Part shown: piece after piece, positions 1 to 8,186 of the stretch | Numbering within the stretch: position 1 is the first letter of the stretch | How the letters are laid out: each line of letters begins with the position of its first letter | Origin: JAWXBR01 sp034440235 | GTDB lineage: Bacteria; Bacteroidota; Ignavibacteria; Kapaibacteriales; Kapaibacteriaceae | NCBI GenBank assembly: GCA_034440235.1 | Contig: JAWXBR010000054.1 | Coordinates: forward strand, 1 to 64,000 | Direction of reading: 5' to 3' | Length of the DNA stretch: 64,000 nucleotides | Program-made: the position numbers and the translations under genes | The notes under the pieces: generated by a model | Told to the model about the DNA's origin: nothing | Database searches by the model: none | The model's input: the letters and a program-made list of their open reading frames with translations, nothing else

Positions 1-1735
1 CCCTTAGGACCGCTGCCCACGAGCGCATGCGATCCAGTGTTTTTTTAGTGCTCAAAGTTAGGAGCGGCAGGTTCGATAACAAAACCAATAATGAAATTAC
101 AACATCGGTGATTCGCTTCGCCGAACGGTTCCGAAAACGTAAAAGAGGCGTGAGTTGCACCGAGGTGCCCGTACCAGCGACGGCTGCGATGATTCGAGAG
201 GTCACAAGTGTGTCATACTCTTCGGCAATATGTACGCGGGCGCGAGCAGTGGCGCCGGCCTTCATCAATCGGATGGTTTCCGATTTGGAGAGCTTGGCGT
301 CCGTGACGATTATTTCCTGTGCGTTCGAAGCGAGGATGATTTTATCGATGTACTGCGTTGACCCCAGGATCGGGAATCCGGCAAAATCATCGCCGACGGC
401 GGGTTCTGTGGCAACGACCCCAACGATCGTCGTATTCCCCGGTTCTGTCATCATCATTGCCGAAATAAGACTCGCTGTACCCTCAGTTAGACCAACCAAC
501 AGTACTCGACGACGACGACGACGACGACGCTGAATGTCGCGGATGGCAAGCGTACCGCGTAAGAGCGAATAGAAAATGGCTGCTGAGCCAATTGTCATCA
601 GAAGGACACCGCGACTGAAATTAAATTCTTTGAAGAACTGCATCAAAGAAGACAATACAAGAAACGCTACGAGTAGTCCGACCAGTGATCGGCGAACCGT
701 TGGACGGTATTCGACATACTCCCCCATAACAATAAGCGACAACAGGGCTACAAGGGGCACGACAATTAGGACTGTAGGGTAGGCGTAGTCTGGAAAACCG
801 AATGGACTATCGAAGCGAATTGCCGTAGCGAGTAGTAGCGATCCAAGAACAAACACCATATCTGCAAGGGCAATTGCAATCTCTACACGCTTGCGAATAA
901 TCTGTTCGACAAAAGATCGAAGTGCAATTCCAGCTCTCATCAGAACAAGAAACGATCTAGAATTCGGGAAATGCTTTCGGGCGAATATCTCCATGGCGTC
1001 GTAGAAAACACGTACTTCATTCATGGAGCTGCGCTTCGTACTCTCGCCCTTGAAATGCACAACGCTCGTGCTGTGTACATACATAATCTTCCAGCCTGCC
1101 TGCTGCACCCGATAGCAGAGATCAAGATCTTCGCCATACATGAAGAAGGCCGGATCGAAACCTCCGAGGTTCCTCACGACATCCGTACGTCCAATCATGA
1201 ACGCACCAATTAACGCGTCTACGGCATATGTCTCATCAACGTTTTTGTACGTGAGATTGTACTTTGCAAAAAGTGGCGATTTGGGGAACGCTGCTTGAAG
1301 TCCAAAGAGTTTGCAGAATGATGCCCACGGGGTAGGAAATCCCCTTCGACATGCAAGCTGAAACGTGCCATCTGCATTTAACAGTTTACAGCCAGCCATT
1401 CCAACATCTGCATTTGCGTCCATGAAGCGCACCATCGTATTCAGCGTATCGTGTGCAACAATTGTATCGGGATTCAAAAAGAGGATATATCTACCGTTGC
1501 AGTACCGGATGGCCTCGTTATTACCTCTGCCGAAGCCAAGGTTGTCTTGAAGAGCAATCCATCGTACGGCAGGAAAGAGCGGTTCTAGTTCTTCAACAGA
1601 ATTATCTGCAGAATGATTGTCTACAACGATCACTTCCACCGAAACGCCGTCGTCGCGCTGCTCGAGAGATCGCAGGCAGTTGAGGAGATAATCCTTCACG
1701 TTATAATTCACGATGATGACGCTAAGGTCTGTCAT
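1..1735 (-). CDS. GT2 glycosyltransferase fused to initiating-transferase-like membrane region (partial)
   Basis: The frame is open from an ATG at 1735 to the window edge (578 codons), so the C-terminus is missing. Residues 1 to about 245 form a family 2 glycosyltransferase of the rhamnosyltransferase type: VIIVNYN at the N-terminus, LNPDT for the donor-binding acidic motif, and GGFDPAFFMYGEDLDL. About four hydrophobic segments follow (roughly 270-395), then eight arginines (403-410), a Rossmann-like VLLVGLTEG stretch, and a further hydrophobic helix (KRITDVVISLLVLL) resembling the start of the sugar-transferase domain of WbaP-type enzymes. The QERVG and KFRSM motifs expected next are not seen before the edge. 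It overlaps the upstream gene by ATGA. Likely role: inner-membrane sugar transfer in assembly of the polysaccharide repeat unit. The glycosyltransferase call is firm; the role of the fused part is inference. Confidence 0.85.
   Translation of the reverse strand, partial: MTDLSVIIVNYNVKDYLLNCLRSLEQRDDGVSVEVIVVDNHSADNSVEELEPLFPAVRWIALQDNLGFGRGNNEAIRYCNGRYILFLNPDTIVAHDTLNTMVRFMDANADVGMAGCKLLNADGTFQLACRRGFPTPWASFCKLFGLQAAFPKSPLFAKYNLTYKNVDETYAVDALIGAFMIGRTDVVRNLGGFDPAFFMYGEDLDLCYRVQQAGWKIMYVHSTSVVHFKGESTKRSSMNEVRVFYDAMEIFARKHFPNSRSFLVLMRAGIALRSFVEQIIRKRVEIAIALADMVFVLGSLLLATAIRFDSPFGFPDYAYPTVLIVVPLVALLSLIVMGEYVEYRPTVRRSLVGLLVAFLVLSSLMQFFKEFNFSRGVLLMTIGSAAIFYSLLRGTLAIRDIQRRRRRRRRVLLVGLTEGTASLISAMMMTEPGNTTIVGVVATEPAVGDDFAGFPILGSTQYIDKIILASNAQEIIVTDAKLSKSETIRLMKAGATARARVHIAEEYDTLVTSRIIAAVAGTGTSVQLTPLLRFRNRSAKRITDVVISLLVLLSNLPLLTLSTKKTLDRMRSWAAVLR
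506..529 (-). repeat. CGT trinucleotide repeat encoding an eight-arginine run
   Basis: Seven CGT codons and one CGA encode residues 403-410 of the fused glycosyltransferase, between the last membrane helix and the Rossmann-like domain. The basic run fits the positive-inside rule for the cytoplasmic side. As a pure triplet repeat it could change length by slippage without shifting the frame. Confidence 0.85.
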
Positions 1736-2451
1736 CGTTTACCCAACGTAAAGATGGTCGTCAGTTTGAGTTTCCAGACCAAAAATGCAGCTTCGAAAAC
1801 GATGTTCTTACTCATCTTTGATACACCGCTTACTCGATCCATGAAAATGATCGGCAACTCGGCAATGCGACTCTTCAGTCTCCACATTCGGTAATTCATT
1901 TCTATCTGAAAGGCATAGCCGTTCGATCGAATCGCACCTATGTCTATGCGTTCGAGCATTTCAGAGCGAAAACACTTGAAGCCCCCTGTCGCATCGGCTA
2001 TGGGCATGCCGGTAATAGTACGGGTATACGCATTTGCAAACCAGCTCAGCAACAACCTGCTCATCGGCCAGTTTATTACGTTCACCCCCGATATATACCT
2101 CGAACCAATCACGAGATCATGGTTCTTAGCTGCCTCGAGAAAACGTGGTAGTTCTTTCGGGTCATGCGAGAAATCAGCGTCCATTTGAAGTATTAACTCA
2201 AAACCGTTCGAGAGAGCATATCGAAAGCCTGCGCAATAGGCAGTCCCTAGTCCGAGCTTACCCGCACGTTCCAACAGGTGTAAGCGCGGGTCTGCGCTCA
2301 TACGCGCACGTACGAGAGCTGCAGTGCCGTCGGGTGATCCATCGTCAATGACAAGAATGTGCATGTCATACACAGCATCATGTACAGCATCGATTATCCG
2401 TTCGATGTTCTCCATCTCGTTATACGTCGGTATACAAACGATATACTTCAT
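1732..2451 (-). CDS. Polyprenol-phosphate hexosyltransferase (DPM1-like GT2)
   Basis: This 239-residue protein has the size of soluble dolichol/polyprenol-phosphate mannosyltransferases. Visible motifs are IPTYNE near the N-terminus, DDGSPDGT at 36-43, the catalytic DAD at 91-93, and ATGGFKCFR in the acceptor region. The family transfers a hexose from a nucleotide sugar to polyprenyl phosphate, giving a lipid-linked sugar donor for use on the outer face of the inner membrane. It has no C-terminal membrane helices, unlike GtrB-type enzymes. It sits inside the polysaccharide operon, with four-base ATGA overlaps to both neighbours. Mannose versus glucose specificity cannot be told from the sequence. 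Confidence 0.88.
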   Translation of the reverse strand: MKYIVCIPTYNEMENIERIIDAVHDAVYDMHILVIDDGSPDGTAALVRARMSADPRLHLLERAGKLGLGTAYCAGFRYALSNGFELILQMDADFSHDPKELPRFLEAAKNHDLVIGSRYISGVNVINWPMSRLLLSWFANAYTRTITGMPIADATGGFKCFRSEMLERIDIGAIRSNGYAFQIEMNYRMWRLKSRIAELPIIFMDRVSGVSKMSKNIVFEAAFLVWKLKLTTIFTLGKR

Positions 2452-3848
2452 GCCTTTCCGTGCCCCTTTATCATAACGATTACTGTGCGAAAGAGTATCT
2501 CCAGATCGAGTCTAAACGAAATGTTTTCGATGTAGAAAAAATCGTACCGCAACCGTGTTTCAATCTCTTCCATCGACTCTGTACCAGAACGCGCTTTCAC
2601 CTGCCACCATCCTGTGATCCCGGGACGTACCTTTAAGCGCCTGCGGTAGTAAGGCACAAGCGTAGAGAATTTTTCGACGAAAAATGATTGCTCTGGACGC
2701 GGACCGACGAGACTCATCTCTCCTCTCAGGACATTCCAGAATTGCGGCACTTCATCGAGATGGGTCTTCCGAATAAAGCGTCCCACCGGGGTAACCCGCG
2801 GGTCATTGGTAAGGGTCCACGAAGGGGTCCGTTCATCATCGGAAAACATCGAGCGAAACTTTACCATCTCAAATCGTTGGCCCAACCTTCCGACGCGTTC
2901 CTGAACAAAGAAAACGGGTCCTTTCGATGAGACCTTTACAAGCAATGCTATAAGCAACCATAAAGGAAGACCGATTAGTAGCACAACGAGACTAACCGTG
3001 ATATCGAGGAGACGTTTTGCAAACTCTTCCCACGGCTGCATGAGTTCTGGACTCACCTCGATGAGTGGACTTCCGTAGATCTGTTGAGTACGAACCTGAC
3101 CACTGAATATCTCGTACAAGTCGGGTACAATTTTTACAGCAATGTTGCTGTCGGCACATGCAGCAGTCCATTGCAACAACGCCGTGTGATCACTGCCTTC
3201 TACAGAAATGAGTACCTCTCGCGGATTGTGCGTACTCAGAATGTCTACAAGTCTGTCCGACGTACCAAGAATCGAAGTGTATTGTGCTAGCTCTGTGGTG
3301 TCATCAGTACCGACGGTAACTGAACCCTTTACCACATAGCCCCATGCAGGCTCTTTTCGCAACGAAGTAATCAATTCAACAAGCCGATTGGGAGTACCAA
3401 GCAGAACGGCTTCTACTTGCACAATACCCCTCTCACGAAATTCGCGCTGTAGTCGCCTAGCGAGAATTCTTCCAATACATAAAGCAAGAAACAGAACAAC
3501 CAGAAACACCACAATAAAAAAGCGTGGCCTTGGTTGATTTTTGACAGCTGAATCGAATACAATTAGAAAGAAGAGTGTGGCTGTGCCGAAAAATGATTGC
3601 TTCAATACCGCAAAAAATTCTTCGAAGGGCGACCGCACGTAGTAGTCTCTGTACAATCCACCTAGCCAGAAAAGCGTGGTCCAATACAAAACCAGCGCTA
3701 CACTTAGCACAATTTTTTGTTCAATCAGGTAACGCGATGCTCCCGGGATTATGAGTTCGCGAACTGTCAGATAAACGAAAACCGTGAAGGTTACCGCCAA
3801 CACATCAAAGATGAATTGCATCGCGCGTGGCCGTAACATCGAATGCAT
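2448..3848 (-). CDS. Undecaprenyl-phosphate sugar phosphotransferase (WbaP/CpsE type)
   Basis: A 466-residue polyprenyl glycosylphosphotransferase of full family length. About four membrane helices lie in residues 10-120, followed by a nucleotide-binding-like domain (VEAVLLGTPNR) and, from about residue 270, the bacterial sugar-transferase domain with its re-entrant helix (KRLLDITVSLVVLL). All catalytic-domain motifs are present: GPVFFVQERVG, MVKFRSM, LDEVPQFWNVLRGEM, SLVGPRPE and the C-terminal PGITGWWQV. It moves a sugar-1-phosphate onto undecaprenyl phosphate, the first committed step of repeat-unit assembly. It lies 6 bases downstream of the flippase gene and overlaps the hexosyltransferase by ATGA. 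The sugar is probably glucose, galactose or an N-acetyl sugar; the sequence does not decide. Confidence 0.93.
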   Translation of the reverse strand: MHSMLRPRAMQFIFDVLAVTFTVFVYLTVRELIIPGASRYLIEQKIVLSVALVLYWTTLFWLGGLYRDYYVRSPFEEFFAVLKQSFFGTATLFFLIVFDSAVKNQPRPRFFIVVFLVVLFLALCIGRILARRLQREFRERGIVQVEAVLLGTPNRLVELITSLRKEPAWGYVVKGSVTVGTDDTTELAQYTSILGTSDRLVDILSTHNPREVLISVEGSDHTALLQWTAACADSNIAVKIVPDLYEIFSGQVRTQQIYGSPLIEVSPELMQPWEEFAKRLLDITVSLVVLLIGLPLWLLIALLVKVSSKGPVFFVQERVGRLGQRFEMVKFRSMFSDDERTPSWTLTNDPRVTPVGRFIRKTHLDEVPQFWNVLRGEMSLVGPRPEQSFFVEKFSTLVPYYRRRLKVRPGITGWWQVKARSGTESMEEIETRLRYDFFYIENISFRLDLEILFRTVIVMIKGHGKA

Positions 3849-3854
3849 GATGCG

Positions 3855-5312
3855 TTAACCTCGCGATGCAAATAGTAAACTTTTTACCTTCATCACGTCG
3901 CTCTTGTCAACAACTCCAAGAACAAGAGTTGCAATGAGTACTGCGATGAGTGCTGCGAATGCCGCGAGAGTCATTGGTAGTACGTTGGGTATGAGTAGAG
4001 ATGCAGTAACGCCAATGGCAACAAGTAGGAGCAAACGAAGGACAAGCGACAAAGGTAGGGGTTGGGAGAGTATTTGCGTAAACGAAACAATAGCAAAACT
4101 CGATGCAACGGCAAGGGTTCCCAGTTTGGCTACAATTGCCCCAAATGCTCCATACGCAGGAATGAGTGCGAACCCCAGAATAACGGTACCCAGAAACAGT
4201 GTCCATGCCACGGGTATGTTTCGCGACTGCTTGCCCAATGCGACGTTAAGCTCTTGAATAAAAACAAGAAGGAAAATCGGTGCTGGCATCCACAAAAAAG
4301 CAAAAAAGTGTGCGTGATTGTCGCTGTATCGTCCTTTGGACAATAGTTCGATGATAAACGGAGTTAAGACCGACAAAAACGCCGAGATACAAACAGCAAT
4401 TACAAGCAAAAACCGTAGGCCTGTGAATGCATAACGCCTACATGAGGCAAAATCGTCAATTGCCAGTCGAGCGATGCCTGGGGCCATTGCAAGTGCGAGC
4501 GACATGGCAATCGTTGACGGAATTGGACCAAGTGAACCGTATGCAGCGCTGAAGATTCCCACCTGCTCTTCATCTGTGAGTCTTTCGAGCATGAGTGAAT
4601 CGACCTTATCATGAATGTTCACTAGTATTACGGTCACCAAGACAGGCATGGTTTCAATGAGAAGCGTGCGAATTTCTAAAACCGACACAAACCGCAGACG
4701 CAATCGATGAGTTTCTCCAAGAAAAAGCAGAATGATGAAGCCAGGTATAGCCGATAGGAATTGTGCCTTTATTACAATCGATGGCGAAAGTTCGTCCTTC
4801 CACAAATACACTAGTCCAGCGAAGACAACAGCGTCTACTATCGACGTTGCACTTATTAGTGTAAAGCGAACGTTTGCTCGAAATGGCAACTCTAGAGCGT
4901 AGCGAACGAGACCCGACCGGGAGCTTATTCCAAGAAACAAACAGTACAATGCGACATCTGTGGTGTTATAGCCCGAAAGACCCGACCAAATCAAACAGAC
5001 AAGGGTCGCCGGAATGAGCATTGTAAGGCGAAAGGCTAAAAGCGACGACAATATCTCGTTTGCGCGCTCAGGAAACTGAACAAGCCTGCGCATCGCGATA
5101 CCATTCAACCCAACATCGACAAGTATGACAAGAATCAGTTCGGCAATTCGGCGTTCAACATTTAGCAATCCGTTTGCATCTTTTTCAAGCGTGGAGAGAA
5201 TTGCACGCTGTGCAAGGAAGCCAATAAGGACGATACATCCTTGCGTCAACGCAATCACCAATCCGCCCGAGAGCATCCGTGATCCCAGTCCGGGTGTGGT
5301 CTTCTGCGTCAC
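3855..5312 (-). CDS. Polysaccharide flippase, Wzx/MATE-like (MVF superfamily)
   Basis: A 485-residue protein with 12-14 hydrophobic segments along its whole length, opening with SRMLSGGLVIALTQGCIVLIGF. This is the usual topology and length of O-antigen/polysaccharide flippases. The family moves undecaprenyl-diphosphate-linked repeat units from the cytoplasmic to the periplasmic face. Its place between a Wza-like export gene (13 bases upstream) and the WbaP-type gene (6 bases downstream) supports this role over a drug-exporter MATE protein. The family has no short catalytic motif, so the call rests on topology and context. Confidence 0.85.
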   Translation of the reverse strand: MTQKTTPGLGSRMLSGGLVIALTQGCIVLIGFLAQRAILSTLEKDANGLLNVERRIAELILVILVDVGLNGIAMRRLVQFPERANEILSSLLAFRLTMLIPATLVCLIWSGLSGYNTTDVALYCLFLGISSRSGLVRYALELPFRANVRFTLISATSIVDAVVFAGLVYLWKDELSPSIVIKAQFLSAIPGFIILLFLGETHRLRLRFVSVLEIRTLLIETMPVLVTVILVNIHDKVDSLMLERLTDEEQVGIFSAAYGSLGPIPSTIAMSLALAMAPGIARLAIDDFASCRRYAFTGLRFLLVIAVCISAFLSVLTPFIIELLSKGRYSDNHAHFFAFLWMPAPIFLLVFIQELNVALGKQSRNIPVAWTLFLGTVILGFALIPAYGAFGAIVAKLGTLAVASSFAIVSFTQILSQPLPLSLVLRLLLLVAIGVTASLLIPNVLPMTLAAFAALIAVLIATLVLGVVDKSDVMKVKSLLFASRG

Positions 5313-5325
5313 TTCGCTGTTAAAA

Positions 5326-7047
5326 TCAGCGAAGAATGGAAATAACAGTACCTGCCACAGCTACGATGGTGGCCAGAATGCCTGCGATAATGGCATACAT
5401 CTGCAGTTCGGTTCCAGCCGGTACATCTGGTTTTCGGGGCACATAAACCTCGTCCCCTGCTTCTACGATAGCTTCCTCGTCTACAACCGAGACCTTCGAC
5501 TTGCCACGGATAACCATAGCACGTCCGGGCTTCGCACCAGAGGCATAGCCCCCTGCCCGATCGACGTACCATTCCAATGTACGACCCGACATATAGCCAA
5601 CAAAACCTGGCTGGGTTACTTGACCATAAACATAGATACGATCTGGAATGCGCGGTACTGCAATGATGTCACCGTTTTGAAGGCGTATATTATCTAGTGA
5701 GTTGCTATCTGCAAATGCTTTATTGAAATCGCACGAAACGAATGGAAATCTGAACTGCTGATCCAGGAAATAGCGAACTGTATCTTCAAGTGTGAGGTTG
5801 CTATACAGAAAGCGTCGCAACGACGCCTGTCGGTCAGCATTGATCGTGGTTGCACCCTCGGCCGGACGCATGACGTATGCAAGTGAGAGAGCGCCTTCCT
5901 TCTTAATTCCGCCAGCTCGCTCAATAACTTCTCGCAAACGAGTAACACCAGGAACAATCACCTGTACGCCGATGCGCTCGATTTCGCCGTGTAATTCTAC
6001 AATGCCCTGCCGAGAAGATTGTCCAGCGAGCACCTTACGCTCAACTACAATTGTGCTGCCGGCACTTAGTAGTGGGTCTTCACCGGTTAACTGCCATGAA
6101 GAATCGACGGACAGAGTTGTGCGCAACGAACCATTGCCATCGACAAGTGTGATGCTACTTAGATCGGCTTCAGTGGTCGGACCTCCTCCTGCTGAAAGCA
6201 GTACAGACGCACGGTCGCCCTCGCGATAAGCGATAGACACCGGATTGCCGACAGCCCCAGCAACAGATACAATCGGATAATCGACCTCGTCGTACGGCAC
6301 GATTACTTCATCGCCTTCGCGTAAGTGCGGATCTAAATGTTCAAAACCAACGATCAGAGACTTAGGCAGGTCTGCAGTTGAAATACCTGTGCGATGTCGA
6401 ACTATGATGTTACGAACTGCGAACGCTGAAAGCGGTGGGGTGGCGCGCATTCCTTCTGGCATGGTTCGTACCCTAGACTTCGATCGGCCCTGGTCTACCG
6501 GCTCTGAACTCTTACCGAGTAACCCAGGTTGGCGCGTTACAGCAAGGAACGTCGACACGCGCATAGAGGCTGGCACCATGTAGGTACCAGGATATGCCAC
6601 GTTGCCCGAAAGCGTTGCAAACACGAGTCTTGCTCGCCGTAGAGACATCGAAAATTGGACGTTTGGGGAGCGTTTTTGAACGAATTGAGCCAGACTGTCG
6701 CGCAGTTGTTGCAGCGTTAGTCCGTTACAAGAAAGTGTACCAAAACGTTCGAGAACAACAGTGTTCTCGGGTGTGATGATAGTAACCTTTTCTAGATAGT
6801 CGAGGCCCGTGGTCTGGTACGACAAGACGTCGCCCGGACCTACCATATATGTTCGTGGGTTAACAACATCACCGTTGGCTGTTGGTTCGCCCGTAAGTAA
6901 CGCCGAAAGTCCAGACGACGAACCCTGAGAAGCCTTAAGCCTATCTAGGTCTAGGCCATTTGACGTTTGTGCATGTGCAGCAAGGGGCAAAAGGGCTGCC
7001 AAGAGACAGGCACATAAGATTAACCACACCCGCTGTGTTTTGGGCAT
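5326..7047 (-). CDS. Polysaccharide export protein with SLBB domains (Wza-like)
   Basis: I chose the ATG at 7047 because it puts a signal peptide first (MPKTQRVWLILC, cleavage near AAHAQ), giving 573 residues. A TTG at 7080 in the same frame has a better GAGG upstream and cannot be excluded. After the signal comes the polysaccharide-export domain (NPRTYMVGPGDVL, about 65-160), then several SLBB domains (for example PIVSVAGAVGNP, VYGQVTQPGFVGYM), and a hydrophobic C-terminal helix (AIIAGILATIVAVAG). Wza-like proteins form the outer-membrane channel for capsule or exopolysaccharide. It is longer than E. coli Wza (about 380 residues) because of extra SLBB domains. A second copy of this family lies at 60127-61788. 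Confidence 0.9.
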   Translation of the reverse strand: MPKTQRVWLILCACLLAALLPLAAHAQTSNGLDLDRLKASQGSSSGLSALLTGEPTANGDVVNPRTYMVGPGDVLSYQTTGLDYLEKVTIITPENTVVLERFGTLSCNGLTLQQLRDSLAQFVQKRSPNVQFSMSLRRARLVFATLSGNVAYPGTYMVPASMRVSTFLAVTRQPGLLGKSSEPVDQGRSKSRVRTMPEGMRATPPLSAFAVRNIIVRHRTGISTADLPKSLIVGFEHLDPHLREGDEVIVPYDEVDYPIVSVAGAVGNPVSIAYREGDRASVLLSAGGGPTTEADLSSITLVDGNGSLRTTLSVDSSWQLTGEDPLLSAGSTIVVERKVLAGQSSRQGIVELHGEIERIGVQVIVPGVTRLREVIERAGGIKKEGALSLAYVMRPAEGATTINADRQASLRRFLYSNLTLEDTVRYFLDQQFRFPFVSCDFNKAFADSNSLDNIRLQNGDIIAVPRIPDRIYVYGQVTQPGFVGYMSGRTLEWYVDRAGGYASGAKPGRAMVIRGKSKVSVVDEEAIVEAGDEVYVPRKPDVPAGTELQMYAIIAGILATIVAVAGTVISILR

Positions 7048-7094
7048 CAACAAACCTGGAAATGGCATAAACGCTGTCAACTAACGCCTCAAAG

Positions 7095-8186
7095 TTACGA
7101 ATACTGCGACGTGATGACGGCTGCGATTCGTTCTGCTGCATGGCCGTCCCACAATTCGGGTACCCGCCACGGCTGTTTTTCACCGCGCAGAACACGGGCG
7201 CTCTGTGCAATTAGTGCGTCGTGCTCTGGCGGCACGAGTACATTTGTGCCGATGTCTACCGTAACCGGGCGTTCTGTGGTGGTACGTGCTGTTATGCATG
7301 GAATGCCCAAGGCCGTCGTTTCTTCCTGAATGCCACCAGAGTCTGTAAGTACAAAGACACTATCCTTCATAAGCCGAAGAAAATCGATATAGCCCATGGG
7401 ATCGATAAGATGAATGCGTTCAGAGATGTCCCCCATCGTCCACGACACCATGTTCTTACGTGTTCTGGGGTGCACAGGAAAAACAACGTCGATGTTCTGG
7501 GCTATGTTGTTCAAGACTTCGAAAAGCATCTGGAGCTGGGCTTTGTCATCGACATTGCTAGGTCTGTGCAGTGTTACAAGTGCGTAACCACACGATTCAA
7601 CTCCAATTCTGGTGAGGATTGTCGAATCAGCGGCTTTTGGCAACGCATACATCATCGAATCGATCATCGTATTTCCCACAAAAGCAATTCTATCGTCTGG
7701 GATACCTTCACGCAGAAGATGCAAACGACCACTCTCTTCGGTCACGAATAGATCGTCTACAATGGCATCGGTTGCCATTCGATTAATTTCCTCTGGCATC
7801 GACCTATCGAATGAACGCAGACCTGCCTCTACATGCGCTGTGCGAATGCCTAGCTTCACTGACGTTAACGAGCATGCAATGGTACTGTTCACGTCCCCCA
7901 CTACAATCACATAGTCTGGATTAGCCTCTAGGCAGACCCTTTCGAACCCTTCCATAATCCTAGCAGTTTGCGTTGCATGCGAACCACTGCCAACGCCAAG
8001 GAAGTATGCGGGTTGCGGCATGTCGAGATCTGCAAAGAAAGCATCGCTCATCGACGCATCGTAGTGCTGGCCAGTATGAACGATGTCGTGTTGCCACGAA
8101 TCGGAATGCGCTGCGAAAGCCCGATGGATAGGGGCAACCTTCATGAAGTTTGGCCGCGCACCAACCACAGATAAGATGCGCTTCAT
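7095..8186 (-). CDS. wecB: UDP-N-acetylglucosamine 2-epimerase
   Basis: At 363 residues this is the normal length for non-hydrolysing UDP-GlcNAc 2-epimerases, which interconvert UDP-GlcNAc and UDP-ManNAc in the cytoplasm. Visible motifs are GARPNFMKVAP at the N-terminus, VVGDVNST, HVEAGLRSFDRSMPEE with the catalytic acidic residues, TLHRPSNVD with the conserved histidine, and LTDSGGIQEE for nucleotide binding. Its start overlaps the stop of the upstream dehydrogenase gene by ATGA. The pair would convert UDP-GlcNAc to UDP-ManNAcA, a sugar of many surface polysaccharides. Confidence 0.95.
   Translation of the reverse strand: MKRILSVVGARPNFMKVAPIHRAFAAHSDSWQHDIVHTGQHYDASMSDAFFADLDMPQPAYFLGVGSGSHATQTARIMEGFERVCLEANPDYVIVVGDVNSTIACSLTSVKLGIRTAHVEAGLRSFDRSMPEEINRMATDAIVDDLFVTEESGRLHLLREGIPDDRIAFVGNTMIDSMMYALPKAADSTILTRIGVESCGYALVTLHRPSNVDDKAQLQMLFEVLNNIAQNIDVVFPVHPRTRKNMVSWTMGDISERIHLIDPMGYIDFLRLMKDSVFVLTDSGGIQEETTALGIPCITARTTTERPVTVDIGTNVLVPPEHDALIAQSARVLRGEKQPWRVPELWDGHAAERIAAVITSQYS

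Noticed and set aside
27..533. A 168-codon plus-strand frame ending in eight arginines
   Set aside because: It lies antisense to the GT2 fusion protein, whose minus-strand reading has clear family motifs. The arginine run arises because the triplet repeat reads as ACG/CGA/GAC on this strand.
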